Source: Spiro-02 sp034114085
GTDB lineage: Bacteria > Spirochaetota > Spirochaetia > Sphaerochaetales > Sphaerochaetaceae
Direction: 5' to 3'
NCBI GenBank assembly: GCA_034114085.1
Contig: JAXEWB010000050.1
Span: 1-22,205 of the forward strand
DNA length: 22,205 bases
Part shown: in pieces, positions 14,240 to 22,205 of the stretch
Layout: each line of letters opens with the position of its first letter
How positions within the stretch are numbered: the first letter of the stretch is position 1
Notes under the pieces: model-generated
Databases searched by the model: none
The model's input: only the letters and a program-made list of their open reading frames with translations
Told to the model about the DNA's origin: nothing
Made by a program: the position numbers and the translations under genes

Positions 14240-15430
14240 ATGGGTAGGCTGCAAGCTGAAATCGCCGCGACACAGAAGGAAATCGAACTAGCCAGACAGG
14301 ATCTGGACATTCTGTTCGAAGAATTGGGGCAGATGGCCGCCGCCTTGCGGCAAAGCGTCACCATTTCTGTTTGTACCCAGGAATTCCAGGACTACTATCG
14401 TAGCAAGGGAGACCTGGAGGACATTCAGGTCCGTCTCAGCCATGTCCGCGCCGCATTGGAAGAAATCGACGACAGGTCGAACAAGATATCCACGCTCAAG
14501 GCCTCGTTGCGCACATTGGAGCAACGTTACAACACCGCCTGTTCTAGGGCCGGAGCCATCGCTTTCGAGGCATCTTCCGCTGATACGTTGCCTTCCCACC
14601 TCATACACATGCTTCCGCCGATTGACGGTCAGCAAAAACGTTTCGCACTCTGGCAGGTTCGCCGGTCGCGGGCTGAAAAGATTTCGTTCCAAGGCTCGGG
14701 AATACGGAAACTAGCCGCTCATATGAAGGAACGCTACTGCTCATGGAAGCTCCGGGGAGTCAACCGTAGCTGTGAATCCCTATTCCGGCAGATCGGCAGG
14801 GCGATTGATGAAAGTGGATGCGTGATGGATCTTCCTGGAGAGAACGCCCCCCGCCTCGCCGCGGAACTGGCGTCCATCAGCAGCGACCGCAAGGGGATCA
14901 ACGAGGAAATCGAGCTCCAGCAGAAACACATCGAACATGTCCAGGGAACGTTGAAAGAGGCTTCGTTGGACTCGTCTGTCATGAATCAGGCGAACAGACG
15001 CGTCGAGGAACTGGAGAAACAGGAACGTGACAAGCTTTCCGTCGTGCGGACCTGTGCCATAGCGTATGGCAAGGCGCTGTCCAAAGTTGCCGGGCAGTGG
15101 ATATCCTTGCCTGCCGTCACACCGCAGGTGCAAGGCTGCTACGAGCAGATACGACGCCACGAACGACGTATTCTGATGCTTCAGAAACATATCGAGTCGT
15201 TGGAAATCGACATCGAGGTCGAGGAACTGGAACTTCTGATTAGCCAGGACGCAGAGCGGATTGGACACCTCAAGGATCAGATCGCCTCTTTTCAACGGCA
15301 AATCGTCGAGATTCAGAACGAAATTACGGAAAACCGGCGCAAGATCGAGCGGCTGCACAGCGAAAACGCGCTGCCTTCGCATGCTGAACCAGACAGGCTG
15401 GAAGATGCCGGGGCAGAGGATGGACGATGA
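14240..15430 (+). CDS. Coiled-coil protein of unknown function, coupled to MltG
   Basis: A 396-residue hydrophilic protein with no signal peptide or membrane helix. Heptad-like, Glu/Lys/Gln/Leu-rich helices are seen at about 1-105, 205-265 and 295-380. A more globular basic middle part (about 120-200) contains WQVRRSRAEK and KERYCSWKLRG. I do not recognise a family. It overlaps mltG by ATGA at 15427-15430, so the two products are probably made in step, which suggests a role at the cell envelope or division site, perhaps with MltG's long cytoplasmic tail (inference). Start: ATG 14240 with only a weak AGGA upstream, and the promoter may yield a leaderless transcript. Confidence 0.75.
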   Translation: MGRLQAEIAATQKEIELARQDLDILFEELGQMAAALRQSVTISVCTQEFQDYYRSKGDLEDIQVRLSHVRAALEEIDDRSNKISTLKASLRTLEQRYNTACSRAGAIAFEASSADTLPSHLIHMLPPIDGQQKRFALWQVRRSRAEKISFQGSGIRKLAAHMKERYCSWKLRGVNRSCESLFRQIGRAIDESGCVMDLPGENAPRLAAELASISSDRKGINEEIELQQKHIEHVQGTLKEASLDSSVMNQANRRVEELEKQERDKLSVVRTCAIAYGKALSKVAGQWISLPAVTPQVQGCYEQIRRHERRILMLQKHIESLEIDIEVEELELLISQDAERIGHLKDQIASFQRQIVEIQNEITENRRKIERLHSENALPSHAEPDRLEDAGAEDGR

Positions 15431-17517
15431 GTACGGACCGTCCTCATTCCAAGAACATCGCCAAGGACATCTCCCGGAAAAAGCATGATGCCGTAACAGG
15501 AAGAAACGGCAGGCAGCTGTCTTTGCCGTTCGATGAGCTTGAAGTGCCGACGCTGGAGAGCGCGAAACGAAAACTTGAAGCGTCCAAGGCCGAACGGCGG
15601 AAGGCCATACCCGGCCAGAGCCATGGCGCGAAAGCCGTTTTCGGTGCCGCGGACAAAGCTTTGTCGGAAACGGCAGCCACGAAAATTACACCATATACTT
15701 CTCAGCGCCCCAACCAAGGGGCTTCGCAGAAGACCTCCGCACTTCCACGGACCGCCCGAATCCCGGAAAAAGTTTCAGGAGGCGGAGCTAGGCTGCGCGT
15801 GCCGAAAAAGCCGTCATCTCAGGAAAATACTTTTAGGGCAGATCCTGAAACATCTTCAGTTTCCAAAGAACCCGTGATTATGCCCCCATCCGAGATATCG
15901 GATAGGAAGCAGGCGGCATCTGGCCCCGCCGTAGCAAAACCTGTTCCGTCGAAAAGTGGCGCGGCGAAAAATTCCGTGAAGGCTTCGAGGGAATTCTCTA
16001 CCGATGTCGATGTGTATGAGGAATCCGCCGACGGTGTGGATTTCAGAAGCAGAGCCAGCCGGAGCGCGTCCATAGCCAGGGAGTCTCGTAGCGGAGGCCA
16101 GAATAGCAGGCTCAGTCCTGAGCAAGAATCGCGGCTTGCTCGGGAAGCCATGCTCGGGACGGTGAAAAAACAGATTGCGTCGTCTCGGAAAAAAGACATT
16201 GAACCTGACCTCGCGTTGCATGCTGGGCCTGGGCCCACCATGGAGAACCGGAAGAAAACTTCGTCCTCCGTCCAGTCGAGGCGTGGAACGGTGAAAAACA
16301 GCGTAACCCCCGGTTCCGGTGGACGCACTGACGGAAAGACGGGCGGGAAGACCGGTATTCGGCGTATCGGAGGGGAGGGGTTTACAACTGGCGGGGGAGG
16401 CGGCGTAGCGGCGTCCCGTTCCCATGTGAACGGAATTGAAATGATGGTGCTTGTCTTGGTGATTCTCGCCGTCGTGTTGATGATCACCTTGGTGGTGGCG
16501 TTCGTGCGTACTGGCCGTACCGCGGAAAAACGGGTTCCCGTAGTAGCCGAGAACGTCGTCCCCCTAGTGGGGACGGGTAATGGTGTGTCCACGGGGCTCA
16601 TGTCCGAGGCTCCTGCGGCTGGCGGTGGTACCGGACAAGTCACGGCGGACAATACGCTGTTGGTCGAAATACGAGCGGGCATGACCGCACGGCAAGTCTG
16701 CCAGACATTGGCGGACCATGGCGTCGTCTCCGATTCCCAGGCTCTGCTTGACTACCTGGTGTCGGAAAACCTCGCGGGAAGCATCCAGCAGGGGAGTTTC
16801 CTGTTGAAGACAGGGATGGATGTCGCGGGATGCGCTTCGGCCATTACCAACAAGCCCTCCTCCGTAGTCGATGTGACCGTTTTCCCCGGCTATACAATCG
16901 CCGACATCGACCGTCTGCTGGCCTCCCGCGGCTATGCCGAAGCGGGGGAATTCATTGGTGCGGCCGATGCGCTGGCGAAAGGCTATGGGCTTTCTTTTGC
17001 GGAGGGATGGTTTCTCGCCGGAACATATCAGGTTCCCCGGACGAACGGCGCGCAGACTCTGGCGATGGCGATGTATCAGGCGATGCTCGACGCGCTTCGA
17101 CCGCTGTTCGGGAATATCGCCGTCCTCGACCGTTCGGTGGACGATGTCCTGATTGTCGCGAGCATGATCCAGCGGGAGACCAACGCAGCTTCCGAAATGC
17201 CGTTGATCGCCGGCATCATCTATAAGCGGCTTGACGAGGGTATCGCCCTGGGAATCGACGCCACCACCCGTTATGAGACGGGAAACTGGACCGACCCGAT
17301 CAACCCCATCGACCTGGAGACTCTGACACCCTACAATACTCGTAGGAAGAAGGGCCTGCCGCCGTCAGGAATCGGTTGCGTCGGGCTTGATGCTTTGAAC
17401 GCGGCGGTCTATCCAAGCACGTCGGATTGGTATTATTATCTCCATGGTACGGACGGCATGATCCATTTCGCCCGTACCTACGAAGAACATACACAGAATA
17501 TCTCCATATGGCGTTGA
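15427..17517 (+). CDS. mltG: Endolytic murein transglycosylase MltG with long N-terminal extension
   Basis: A 696-residue YceG-like protein that would cut nascent glycan strands at the outer face of the inner membrane and set their length. A single membrane helix lies at about 339-361 (MMVLVLVILAVVLMITLVV). The periplasmic domain from about 405 has a LysM-like part and then the catalytic part: ASMIQRET with the conserved glutamate E584, GIDATTRYE, TPYNTRRKKGLPPSGIG and the C-terminal FARTYEEH. The first 335 residues are Ser/Lys/Arg/Pro-rich, low-complexity and predicted cytoplasmic. E. coli MltG is about 340 residues in total, so the tail doubles the protein. It overlaps the upstream coiled-coil gene by ATGA. 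No clear terminator follows. Confidence 0.9.
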   Translation: MSTDRPHSKNIAKDISRKKHDAVTGRNGRQLSLPFDELEVPTLESAKRKLEASKAERRKAIPGQSHGAKAVFGAADKALSETAATKITPYTSQRPNQGASQKTSALPRTARIPEKVSGGGARLRVPKKPSSQENTFRADPETSSVSKEPVIMPPSEISDRKQAASGPAVAKPVPSKSGAAKNSVKASREFSTDVDVYEESADGVDFRSRASRSASIARESRSGGQNSRLSPEQESRLAREAMLGTVKKQIASSRKKDIEPDLALHAGPGPTMENRKKTSSSVQSRRGTVKNSVTPGSGGRTDGKTGGKTGIRRIGGEGFTTGGGGGVAASRSHVNGIEMMVLVLVILAVVLMITLVVAFVRTGRTAEKRVPVVAENVVPLVGTGNGVSTGLMSEAPAAGGGTGQVTADNTLLVEIRAGMTARQVCQTLADHGVVSDSQALLDYLVSENLAGSIQQGSFLLKTGMDVAGCASAITNKPSSVVDVTVFPGYTIADIDRLLASRGYAEAGEFIGAADALAKGYGLSFAEGWFLAGTYQVPRTNGAQTLAMAMYQAMLDALRPLFGNIAVLDRSVDDVLIVASMIQRETNAASEMPLIAGIIYKRLDEGIALGIDATTRYETGNWTDPINPIDLETLTPYNTRRKKGLPPSGIGCVGLDALNAAVYPSTSDWYYYLHGTDGMIHFARTYEEHTQNISIWR

Positions 17518-17628
17518 GATAATCTTCTTTTCGGAGGATGAATCCCTGCGGGACATCCGGCGGGTGGTCGTTGTTTCCCATGTCGTCGGCAGGGCGCATA
17601 GTCATATGGATAGGGAGCGTTATACAAT

Positions 17629-18501
17629 ATGTCGGATACGCGGCTGTATAGCCAACGAGGTGTGAACCTTCACACCCATTCGTTTTTTTGCGGACATGGA
17701 ACCGGGTTGGTGGAGGAATACGCCGTCAACGCAGTGGAGCAGGGGCTTGAGGTGCTTGGCTGTAGCGAGCATTGTCCTACCCCGGACAACCGATGGCCAC
17801 GTTCCCGGATGCCGTATTCCCGGCTGGACGAATATACCGAAGCCTGCCGTGTTTCGCAACGGGCGCATGGGCTGCTGGGCCGGAACGACCTGCTGATACT
17901 CCGCGGTTTTGAATGCGACTATCTGCCTGAGTACCATTCTTATTATCACGATCACCTGCTCGGTGACCTGCGATGCGACTATCTGTTGTTCGGGGTGCAT
18001 TATCTGCAAGTCCCTCCGCGCAAGGACGTACCGGTCCATCGCGGGGCGTTGGGCAAGGCCGAGTTGCATGCCTATACGGAACAGTATATCGCCTCCCTGC
18101 GTTCCGGCTTGTTCCTGTTCGGCGCCCATCCCGACCTGTTCGCTTTCAACTATCGCTCCTGGGACGCCGATACCATAGCCTGTTCCAAGGCGATCATTGA
18201 ATGCGCTGTAGCCCTTGGCATTCCTTTGGAGATCAACGGCTACGGTTTCCGCAAGCCGCTGATTGAGACTCCTGACGGTGTCCGGCTGGCATATCCGTTG
18301 CCCCGTTTCTGGGAACTGGCCGCCAGATACCCATTGCTGGTCACTACGAACAGCGATGCCCATGACGCCGCCGATGTGGGGGTCCATTGGGATGTCTGTA
18401 GCCGGTTCGCGGCGAGCTTCGGCCTGAAGTTCGTGTCTGTCCGCGTTTCTGAAACAGGGGACGGGCGGCATCGGGTGGAGATGGTTCCGCCGGAAGCTTG
18501 A
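17629..18501 (+). CDS. PHP-family phosphatase (histidinol-phosphatase-like)
   Basis: A 290-residue cytosolic metal-dependent phosphoesterase. PHP metal ligands are visible: NLHTHSFFCGHG (13-24, H15, H17), GCSEH (44-48, E47, H48), E95 in GFECD, H124 in GVHYL, H167 in GAHPD, and NSDAH (241-245, D243, H245). The CGHG and HYL features resemble HisK-type histidinol-phosphate phosphatase, which dephosphorylates histidinol phosphate, but no other his gene is present, so another small phosphate ester is possible. GGGAG lies 11 nt before ATG 17629, a rather long spacing. The 111-bp gap after mltG contains no clear promoter or terminator; cotranscription with mltG is possible. Confidence 0.82.
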   Translation: MSDTRLYSQRGVNLHTHSFFCGHGTGLVEEYAVNAVEQGLEVLGCSEHCPTPDNRWPRSRMPYSRLDEYTEACRVSQRAHGLLGRNDLLILRGFECDYLPEYHSYYHDHLLGDLRCDYLLFGVHYLQVPPRKDVPVHRGALGKAELHAYTEQYIASLRSGLFLFGAHPDLFAFNYRSWDADTIACSKAIIECAVALGIPLEINGYGFRKPLIETPDGVRLAYPLPRFWELAARYPLLVTTNSDAHDAADVGVHWDVCSRFAASFGLKFVSVRVSETGDGRHRVEMVPPEA

Positions 18502-18533
18502 TTCTGAGATACTGACTGGAGTCGTTTTTTGTA

Positions 18534-18557
18534 GCAAACCTGATATCGGTTTGTTGT
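18534..18557 (+). terminator. Probable terminator after the PHP gene
   Basis: CAAACC (18535-18540) and GGTTTG (18548-18553) form a 6-bp stem with a 7-base loop, followed by TTGTTTC. The stem is only moderately GC-rich and the T-tract is interrupted, so it may be weak. The rest of the 341-bp gap to 18842 is AT-rich and holds the next promoter. Confidence 0.45.
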
Positions 18558-18753
18558 TTCATTATGTCCAGACATTTTTGGTTCGTTGTATAAATCAAGT
18601 TGTTTCCATTAGGAAAATGGAATTTTACCATTTTTTTCACTATTGGAATCTATGCGCCGACATATTGTGCGTATGGTATGCCGGCATTTGAACTTTTTAT
18701 CTGCATAATGTGGCAGGTTCTCTGGGGTGTCTGATATTTTCTCAAAATTTTGT

Positions 18754-18782
18754 TTGACAGATGCATGCTCTCGCTGTAGTAT
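18754..18782 (+). promoter_or_regulatory. Promoter of the sugar-acid/ABC transporter locus
   Basis: A perfect TTGACA (18754-18759) is separated by 17 bp from TAGTAT (18777-18782, 4/6). The predicted start is near 18789, giving a leader of about 54 nt before ATG 18843. The region is AT-rich. Confidence 0.7.
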
Positions 18783-18788
18783 TCTACG

Positions 18789-18805
18789 TGTATACAATAA
18801 GTATA
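18789..18805. promoter_or_regulatory. Candidate repressor operator at the transcription start
   Basis: TGTATACA (18789-18796) is a perfect 8-bp palindrome sitting at the expected transcription start, and TATAC-AATAA-GTATA (18791-18805) is an overlapping inverted repeat. A wider pair, AGTATTC (18778-18784) and GAATACT (18823-18829), encloses them. Position and form suit a repressor such as a GntR or LacI family member controlling sugar-acid use; no regulator gene is in the window. Confidence 0.45.
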
Positions 18806-18842
18806 TTTTTGGTATTTGATTTGAATACTGCGGAGGAGACCG

Positions 18843-19946
18843 ATGAAAATACAGGATGTCGAAGTAAGGGCCTATAGCGCCCATCATAAAAGACCCTATG
18901 CGAACGGAAAGTATACCTATGCCACGACGGATGTTGTGATATGCCGGTTGTTCACTGATGACGGTATAGAAGGTATCGGTTGGGCGCATGGGACAGATGT
19001 CGTCGTAGATACTATGCTGAGCCTAAAAGAAAGAATCATAGGGGAGGATCCGTTCAATGTAGAGCGTATCTGGGACAAGATGTACTTGCCGAAGGTCTAT
19101 GGCAGAAAGGGCTTTGAAACTCGTGCGATCAGCGGCATCGATACCGCCTTGTGGGATATCATGGGGAAAGTTGCGGGGCGCCCTGTCCGGCAATTGCTCG
19201 GTGGATACCATGATTCCATTCCTGCGTATATCGCCGGAGGCTATTACGAAGAGGGCAAAGGATATGATGGTTTGCAGGAAGAAATGCGGCGGAACGTCAG
19301 CAACGGCGCCAAAGCCATCAAGATGAAGATTGGCGGGGCGTCGATCAAAGTTGACCTTGAACGTATTGATGCAGTTCGTGATGCCGTAGGTTCTGATTGT
19401 GCCATTCTGGTCGATGCCAACAATGCATACAACAGGATTGATGCGTTGAAGATGGGGCTCGAACTCGACAAACGGGACATCTACTGGTTTGAAGAACCGC
19501 TTTCTCCTGATGATATCGATGGATGCGCGGAACTTGTTCGTAAGCTGAATACCCCGATAGCCATTGGTGAGAATGAATACACTAGATGGGGGTTCAAGCA
19601 ATTGATAGACGCTCATGCGGCGCAGATACTCAATGCGGATGCATTGGTCCTTGGAGGAATCACTGAATGGAAAAAGGTCGCGGATCTCGCCCAGGCTGGA
19701 CATGTGCTGGTCGCTCCTCACGGGGATCAGGAAGTCCACGTCCATTTGGTCAGTGCGATTCCCAATGGATTGATTGCGGAATATTACGATACCAATCTTA
19801 ATTCTCTGCTCAGCGCCATGTTTAAGAAACATATGGTTCTGGACGAGATTGGCAATGTCGCCGCGCCGAACGCCCCCGGCCTCGGTGTGGAAATAGATTT
19901 CGAAGCGTTGGAGCAATTTCGAACATACCCGGTGAAGGACAAATAG
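18843..19946 (+). CDS. Enolase-superfamily mandelate racemase/sugar-acid dehydratase
   Basis: A 367-residue enzyme of the MR/MLE branch of the enolase superfamily, which removes a proton next to a carboxylate; most relatives beside sugar transporters dehydrate sugar acids. The N-terminal cap includes the TRAISGIDTALWDIMGK helix (93-109). The barrel shows KMK (K160 and K162, candidate base), metal ligands D191 (VDAN), E217 (EEPLSPDD) and E243 (GENEY), then D266 and H293 (APHGD) as the second acid-base dyad. The substrate (for example a galactonate, fuconate or gluconate type) cannot be read from sequence. GGAGGAG lies just before ATG 18843. It is the first gene of the locus, 42 bp ahead of the solute-binding protein gene, so uptake and catabolism are probably coordinated. 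Confidence 0.88.
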   Translation: MKIQDVEVRAYSAHHKRPYANGKYTYATTDVVICRLFTDDGIEGIGWAHGTDVVVDTMLSLKERIIGEDPFNVERIWDKMYLPKVYGRKGFETRAISGIDTALWDIMGKVAGRPVRQLLGGYHDSIPAYIAGGYYEEGKGYDGLQEEMRRNVSNGAKAIKMKIGGASIKVDLERIDAVRDAVGSDCAILVDANNAYNRIDALKMGLELDKRDIYWFEEPLSPDDIDGCAELVRKLNTPIAIGENEYTRWGFKQLIDAHAAQILNADALVLGGITEWKKVADLAQAGHVLVAPHGDQEVHVHLVSAIPNGLIAEYYDTNLNSLLSAMFKKHMVLDEIGNVAAPNAPGLGVEIDFEALEQFRTYPVKDK

Positions 19947-19988
19947 TCCCACTGGATTGTAATTGACTTGACTTCTAAGGAGGATAAT

Positions 19989-21308
19989 ATGAAGAAAGTC
20001 GTTCTGGCCATGTTGATCGTCATGTTAGCGGTTGGATCGGTATTTGCGACCGGTCAGTCGGAAGACAAAGGTTCTGGTTCCGCAATGACTGGCACTCTGA
20101 AAATCTGGTCCCCGCTTACTCAGAAGGAACGGGCTGCGGAGCTGGAGAATCTCGCTAAAGAGTTCGAGGCGCTTAATCCTGGAGTGAAAGTGGAAATTAC
20201 CGTCATGCCCTGGTCTGGGTTGTTGGACAAGCTCATGGCTTCCATCATGGCGGGTAATCCGCCTGATATCGCCATCGTAGGGCAGGGATACCCTCAGACG
20301 CTTGCCGCGAGCGGTGGCTTAATGGAACTGTCCGACCTGATTGCCAAGGTAGGCGGGAAGGACGCATTCTTGGGAACTTCCCTAAGTCTTGGCTCGACTG
20401 AAGACGGCATCTATTCCATGCCGTTGTACATCACGCCTGTTGTCGCTTACTACCGTCAGAGTTATCTTGACGCTGCTGGCTATGACAAAATTCCCACCAC
20501 TTGGGAAGATTACTACGAGATGTGCAAGGCCGTTACCGACCCTGCCAACAATCGGTATGGATTCGGCATCCCCCTTGGAGACCATCATGGGACAAAGACT
20601 ATCTGGTCGTTCCTTCAGGCGAATAATGTGGATTTGGTCAATGTCGATGAAAATGGCAAATGGTATGTCGATATCGATGACGAGGATCGTGCCGCCATGG
20701 TGGAGACCTACAAGTATTTCTACAAACTGGTAAAGGATTGCGCACCTGCGGGCGTCACGAGCTATACGCAGACCAATGTGCGTGAAATGGTCGCTACCGG
20801 TATTATCATGAGTCGCATCGATACACCTGAGATATACTATAATGTAGCGAAGATGGATCCAGACCATTTTGACGATGTGAAGTATTTCCGTGTGCCTGGA
20901 CGTAAGTCGAATCGTTCCTATATGGGGTGGGTCGGCATGTCAGTCATGACCAAAGGCAATACTGGTCTTGCTTCCAAATTCATTGAATACTGTTATGCAG
21001 GAGATACCTTGGTCGATTTCTATGTGAGCTATCCCCATGCCATGTTCCCGGCCAATAAGGCTATCTTCGAAGCTGCGGCCTATCGGGACCATCTGCCGAA
21101 AGAATTGCAGGAAATGGTTCCTGACTTGGCTCTTGATATCCTCAGTTCGTCCGCTTCCATCGCTATGGCAAATGGTCCGTTCCCGTATGCGGGAGAGGTG
21201 GAATCGAAGAACTATCTTGGCAATGCCCTTACCCGGATGCTTGTCAATGGCATTTCCGCTGAAGAAGCGGTTGATGGTGTCGTCGCAGACCTGAACGGTC
21301 TGTTCTGA
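19989..21308 (+). CDS. ABC transporter solute-binding protein, family 1 (sugar type)
   Basis: A 439-residue extracytoplasmic binding protein of the UgpB/MalE-like family. A signal peptide (1-20) has a hydrophobic core and ends VFA|TGQSE, a signal peptidase I type site with no lipobox cysteine. The mature part opens with a strand (TLKIWSPLT) and continues with LAKEFEALNPGVKVE, a standard family 1 start, followed by GNPPDIAIVGQG. The ligand is probably a sugar or sugar derivative processed by the upstream enolase-superfamily enzyme. ATG 19989 was chosen because AAGGAGGA lies 4 nt upstream; an ATG at 19968 precedes that site. The next gene, a permease, starts 28 bp after the stop. Confidence 0.92.
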   Translation: MKKVVLAMLIVMLAVGSVFATGQSEDKGSGSAMTGTLKIWSPLTQKERAAELENLAKEFEALNPGVKVEITVMPWSGLLDKLMASIMAGNPPDIAIVGQGYPQTLAASGGLMELSDLIAKVGGKDAFLGTSLSLGSTEDGIYSMPLYITPVVAYYRQSYLDAAGYDKIPTTWEDYYEMCKAVTDPANNRYGFGIPLGDHHGTKTIWSFLQANNVDLVNVDENGKWYVDIDDEDRAAMVETYKYFYKLVKDCAPAGVTSYTQTNVREMVATGIIMSRIDTPEIYYNVAKMDPDHFDDVKYFRVPGRKSNRSYMGWVGMSVMTKGNTGLASKFIEYCYAGDTLVDFYVSYPHAMFPANKAIFEAAAYRDHLPKELQEMVPDLALDILSSSASIAMANGPFPYAGEVESKNYLGNALTRMLVNGISAEEAVDGVVADLNGLF

Positions 21309-21336
21309 GCCTGATCTGAGTCAAAAGGTGTAAGAG

Positions 21337-22205
21337 ATGAAGACAAAGACTACCTCCGTTCATTCTCTGGAAAAGAAGATGGGACTGCAAGGGATGCTTC
21401 TGTACCTTCCAGCGATAGTGATCATATTCCTGATTATTTTCTATCCATTGGTTTATGCCCTGAGAATGAGTTTTACGAATTTCAAGCCGACTGTGGCTGT
21501 AACGAAATTCATCGGTTTCGAGAATTATTCGACAATCCTCAGAGACTCGAAATTCTGGCAGGCTATGGGGCGGTCTTTGCTCTTCACCATTGGCTCCTTG
21601 GTTCCACAGATTTGTCTTGGCCTGGCCATGGCTTCATTGCTTAATCATCCGTTGTTGAAGTGCAAGATGTTGTTTCGTGGCCTGGCCATCACCCCTTGGC
21701 TGATTCCGACCGTCGCGGTGGCGATGATTTTCAAGTGGATGTTCAACGATATCTACGGAATCGTCAATTACCTGATGGTTGACATCGGATTGATCGCTAC
21801 TCCACATCCTTGGATGAGCAACGGTATTTCCGCCATGATCATATTGATTCTTGCGAACATCTGGCGCGGTACACCGTTGATGATCACCATGTTTCTGGCC
21901 GGATTGCAGGGAATCCCCCACGACCTGTATGAAGCCGCCGAGGTGGATGGCGCCACCGCATGGACTCGTTTTGTCAAGATTACCTTGCCGTTGCTGGTTC
22001 CCGTGATTATGGTGTCCGGGGTGCTCCGGTTCATCTGGACCTTCAATTTCTATGACCTACCGTGGGTGATGACGGGCGGGGGACCCGCGGAGGCCACTCA
22101 GACGACGCCTGTGTATGCCTATAGGCGGGCGTTCAGCGCATATCGTTTGGGCGAAGGTTCCGCCATTACCGTCGTTTTGTTCATAGTACTGTTGATTTTC
22201 GCATT
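21337..22205 (+). CDS. ABC sugar transporter permease, MalF/UgpA type (3' end outside window)
   Basis: This frame stays open to the end of the window, giving 289 codons. Several hydrophobic helices begin at about residue 20 (LYLPAIVIIFLIIFYPL). The permease-specific EAA loop EAAEVDGATAWTRFVKITLP, which docks the ATPase, lies at about 208-227. The sequence DLPWVMTGGGPA follows, typical of the UgpA/MalF partner of family 1 binding proteins. AAGGTG lies 6 nt before ATG 21337. It forms an operon with the solute-binding protein; the second permease is expected just beyond the window. The family is about 295-300 residues long, so only a few residues are missing. Confidence 0.92.
   Translation, partial: MKTKTTSVHSLEKKMGLQGMLLYLPAIVIIFLIIFYPLVYALRMSFTNFKPTVAVTKFIGFENYSTILRDSKFWQAMGRSLLFTIGSLVPQICLGLAMASLLNHPLLKCKMLFRGLAITPWLIPTVAVAMIFKWMFNDIYGIVNYLMVDIGLIATPHPWMSNGISAMIILILANIWRGTPLMITMFLAGLQGIPHDLYEAAEVDGATAWTRFVKITLPLLVPVIMVSGVLRFIWTFNFYDLPWVMTGGGPAEATQTTPVYAYRRAFSAYRLGEGSAITVVLFIVLLIFA

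Noticed and set aside
17538..17651. A 37-codon leader peptide between mltG and the PHP gene
   Set aside because: GGAGG abuts the ATG with no spacing, and the frame overlaps the PHP start; no peptide signature.

Overview
The window looks like chromosomal DNA of a free-living or gut spirochaete, most likely near Sphaerochaeta. The evidence is moderate GC, a sugar-binding protein whose signal peptide ends VFA|TGQSE (a style common in Sphaerochaeta and Treponema solute-binding proteins), a DksA-like factor, a divergent DbpA-type protein and an MltG with an extreme N-terminal extension. The genus is an inference; no rRNA or marker phylogeny is possible here. I see no phage, IS, CRISPR, tRNA or rRNA.

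Layout. (1) 1-2290: two tandem copies of a GltPh-like acidic amino acid:cation symporter gene. The first is present only as its 3' end. Between them lie about 740 bp of non-coding DNA with a 78-bp direct repeat, a G-quadruplex-type G-run cluster and a promoter region. (2) 2317-3579: a small PH-domain protein (minus) and an Asp/Glu-type racemase (plus), divergently transcribed from recognisable promoters. Racemase and symporters together suggest acidic or D-amino acid metabolism. (3) 3810-10437: a compact six-gene operon of Gfo/Idh/MocA oxidoreductase, ThrH phosphatase, a small two-helix membrane protein, a DUF62 SAM hydrolase, a UPF0397 ECF transporter S component, and a single 1021-residue polypeptide fusing both ECF ATPases to the EcfT membrane protein. 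(4) 10971-11336: a DksA/TraR zinc-finger regulator. (5) 11755-14150 (minus): a degenerate DEAD-box protein with an intact-looking DbpA RNA-binding domain, tightly coupled to a metallo-beta-lactamase-fold hydrolase, ending in a branched terminator. (6) 14240-18501: a coiled-coil protein translationally coupled to MltG, then a PHP-family phosphatase. (7) 18843-22205: an inducible-looking sugar/sugar-acid locus with an enolase-superfamily enzyme, an ABC solute-binding protein and the first permease, running off the window.

The two most unusual items are the ECF/SAM-hydrolase operon and the pseudo-helicase. The operon carries an in-frame internal Shine-Dalgarno plus ATG in the linker, which could release EcfT as a separate protein. 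The pseudo-helicase has lost the ATP-binding and DEAD motifs but keeps the rRNA-binding domain.
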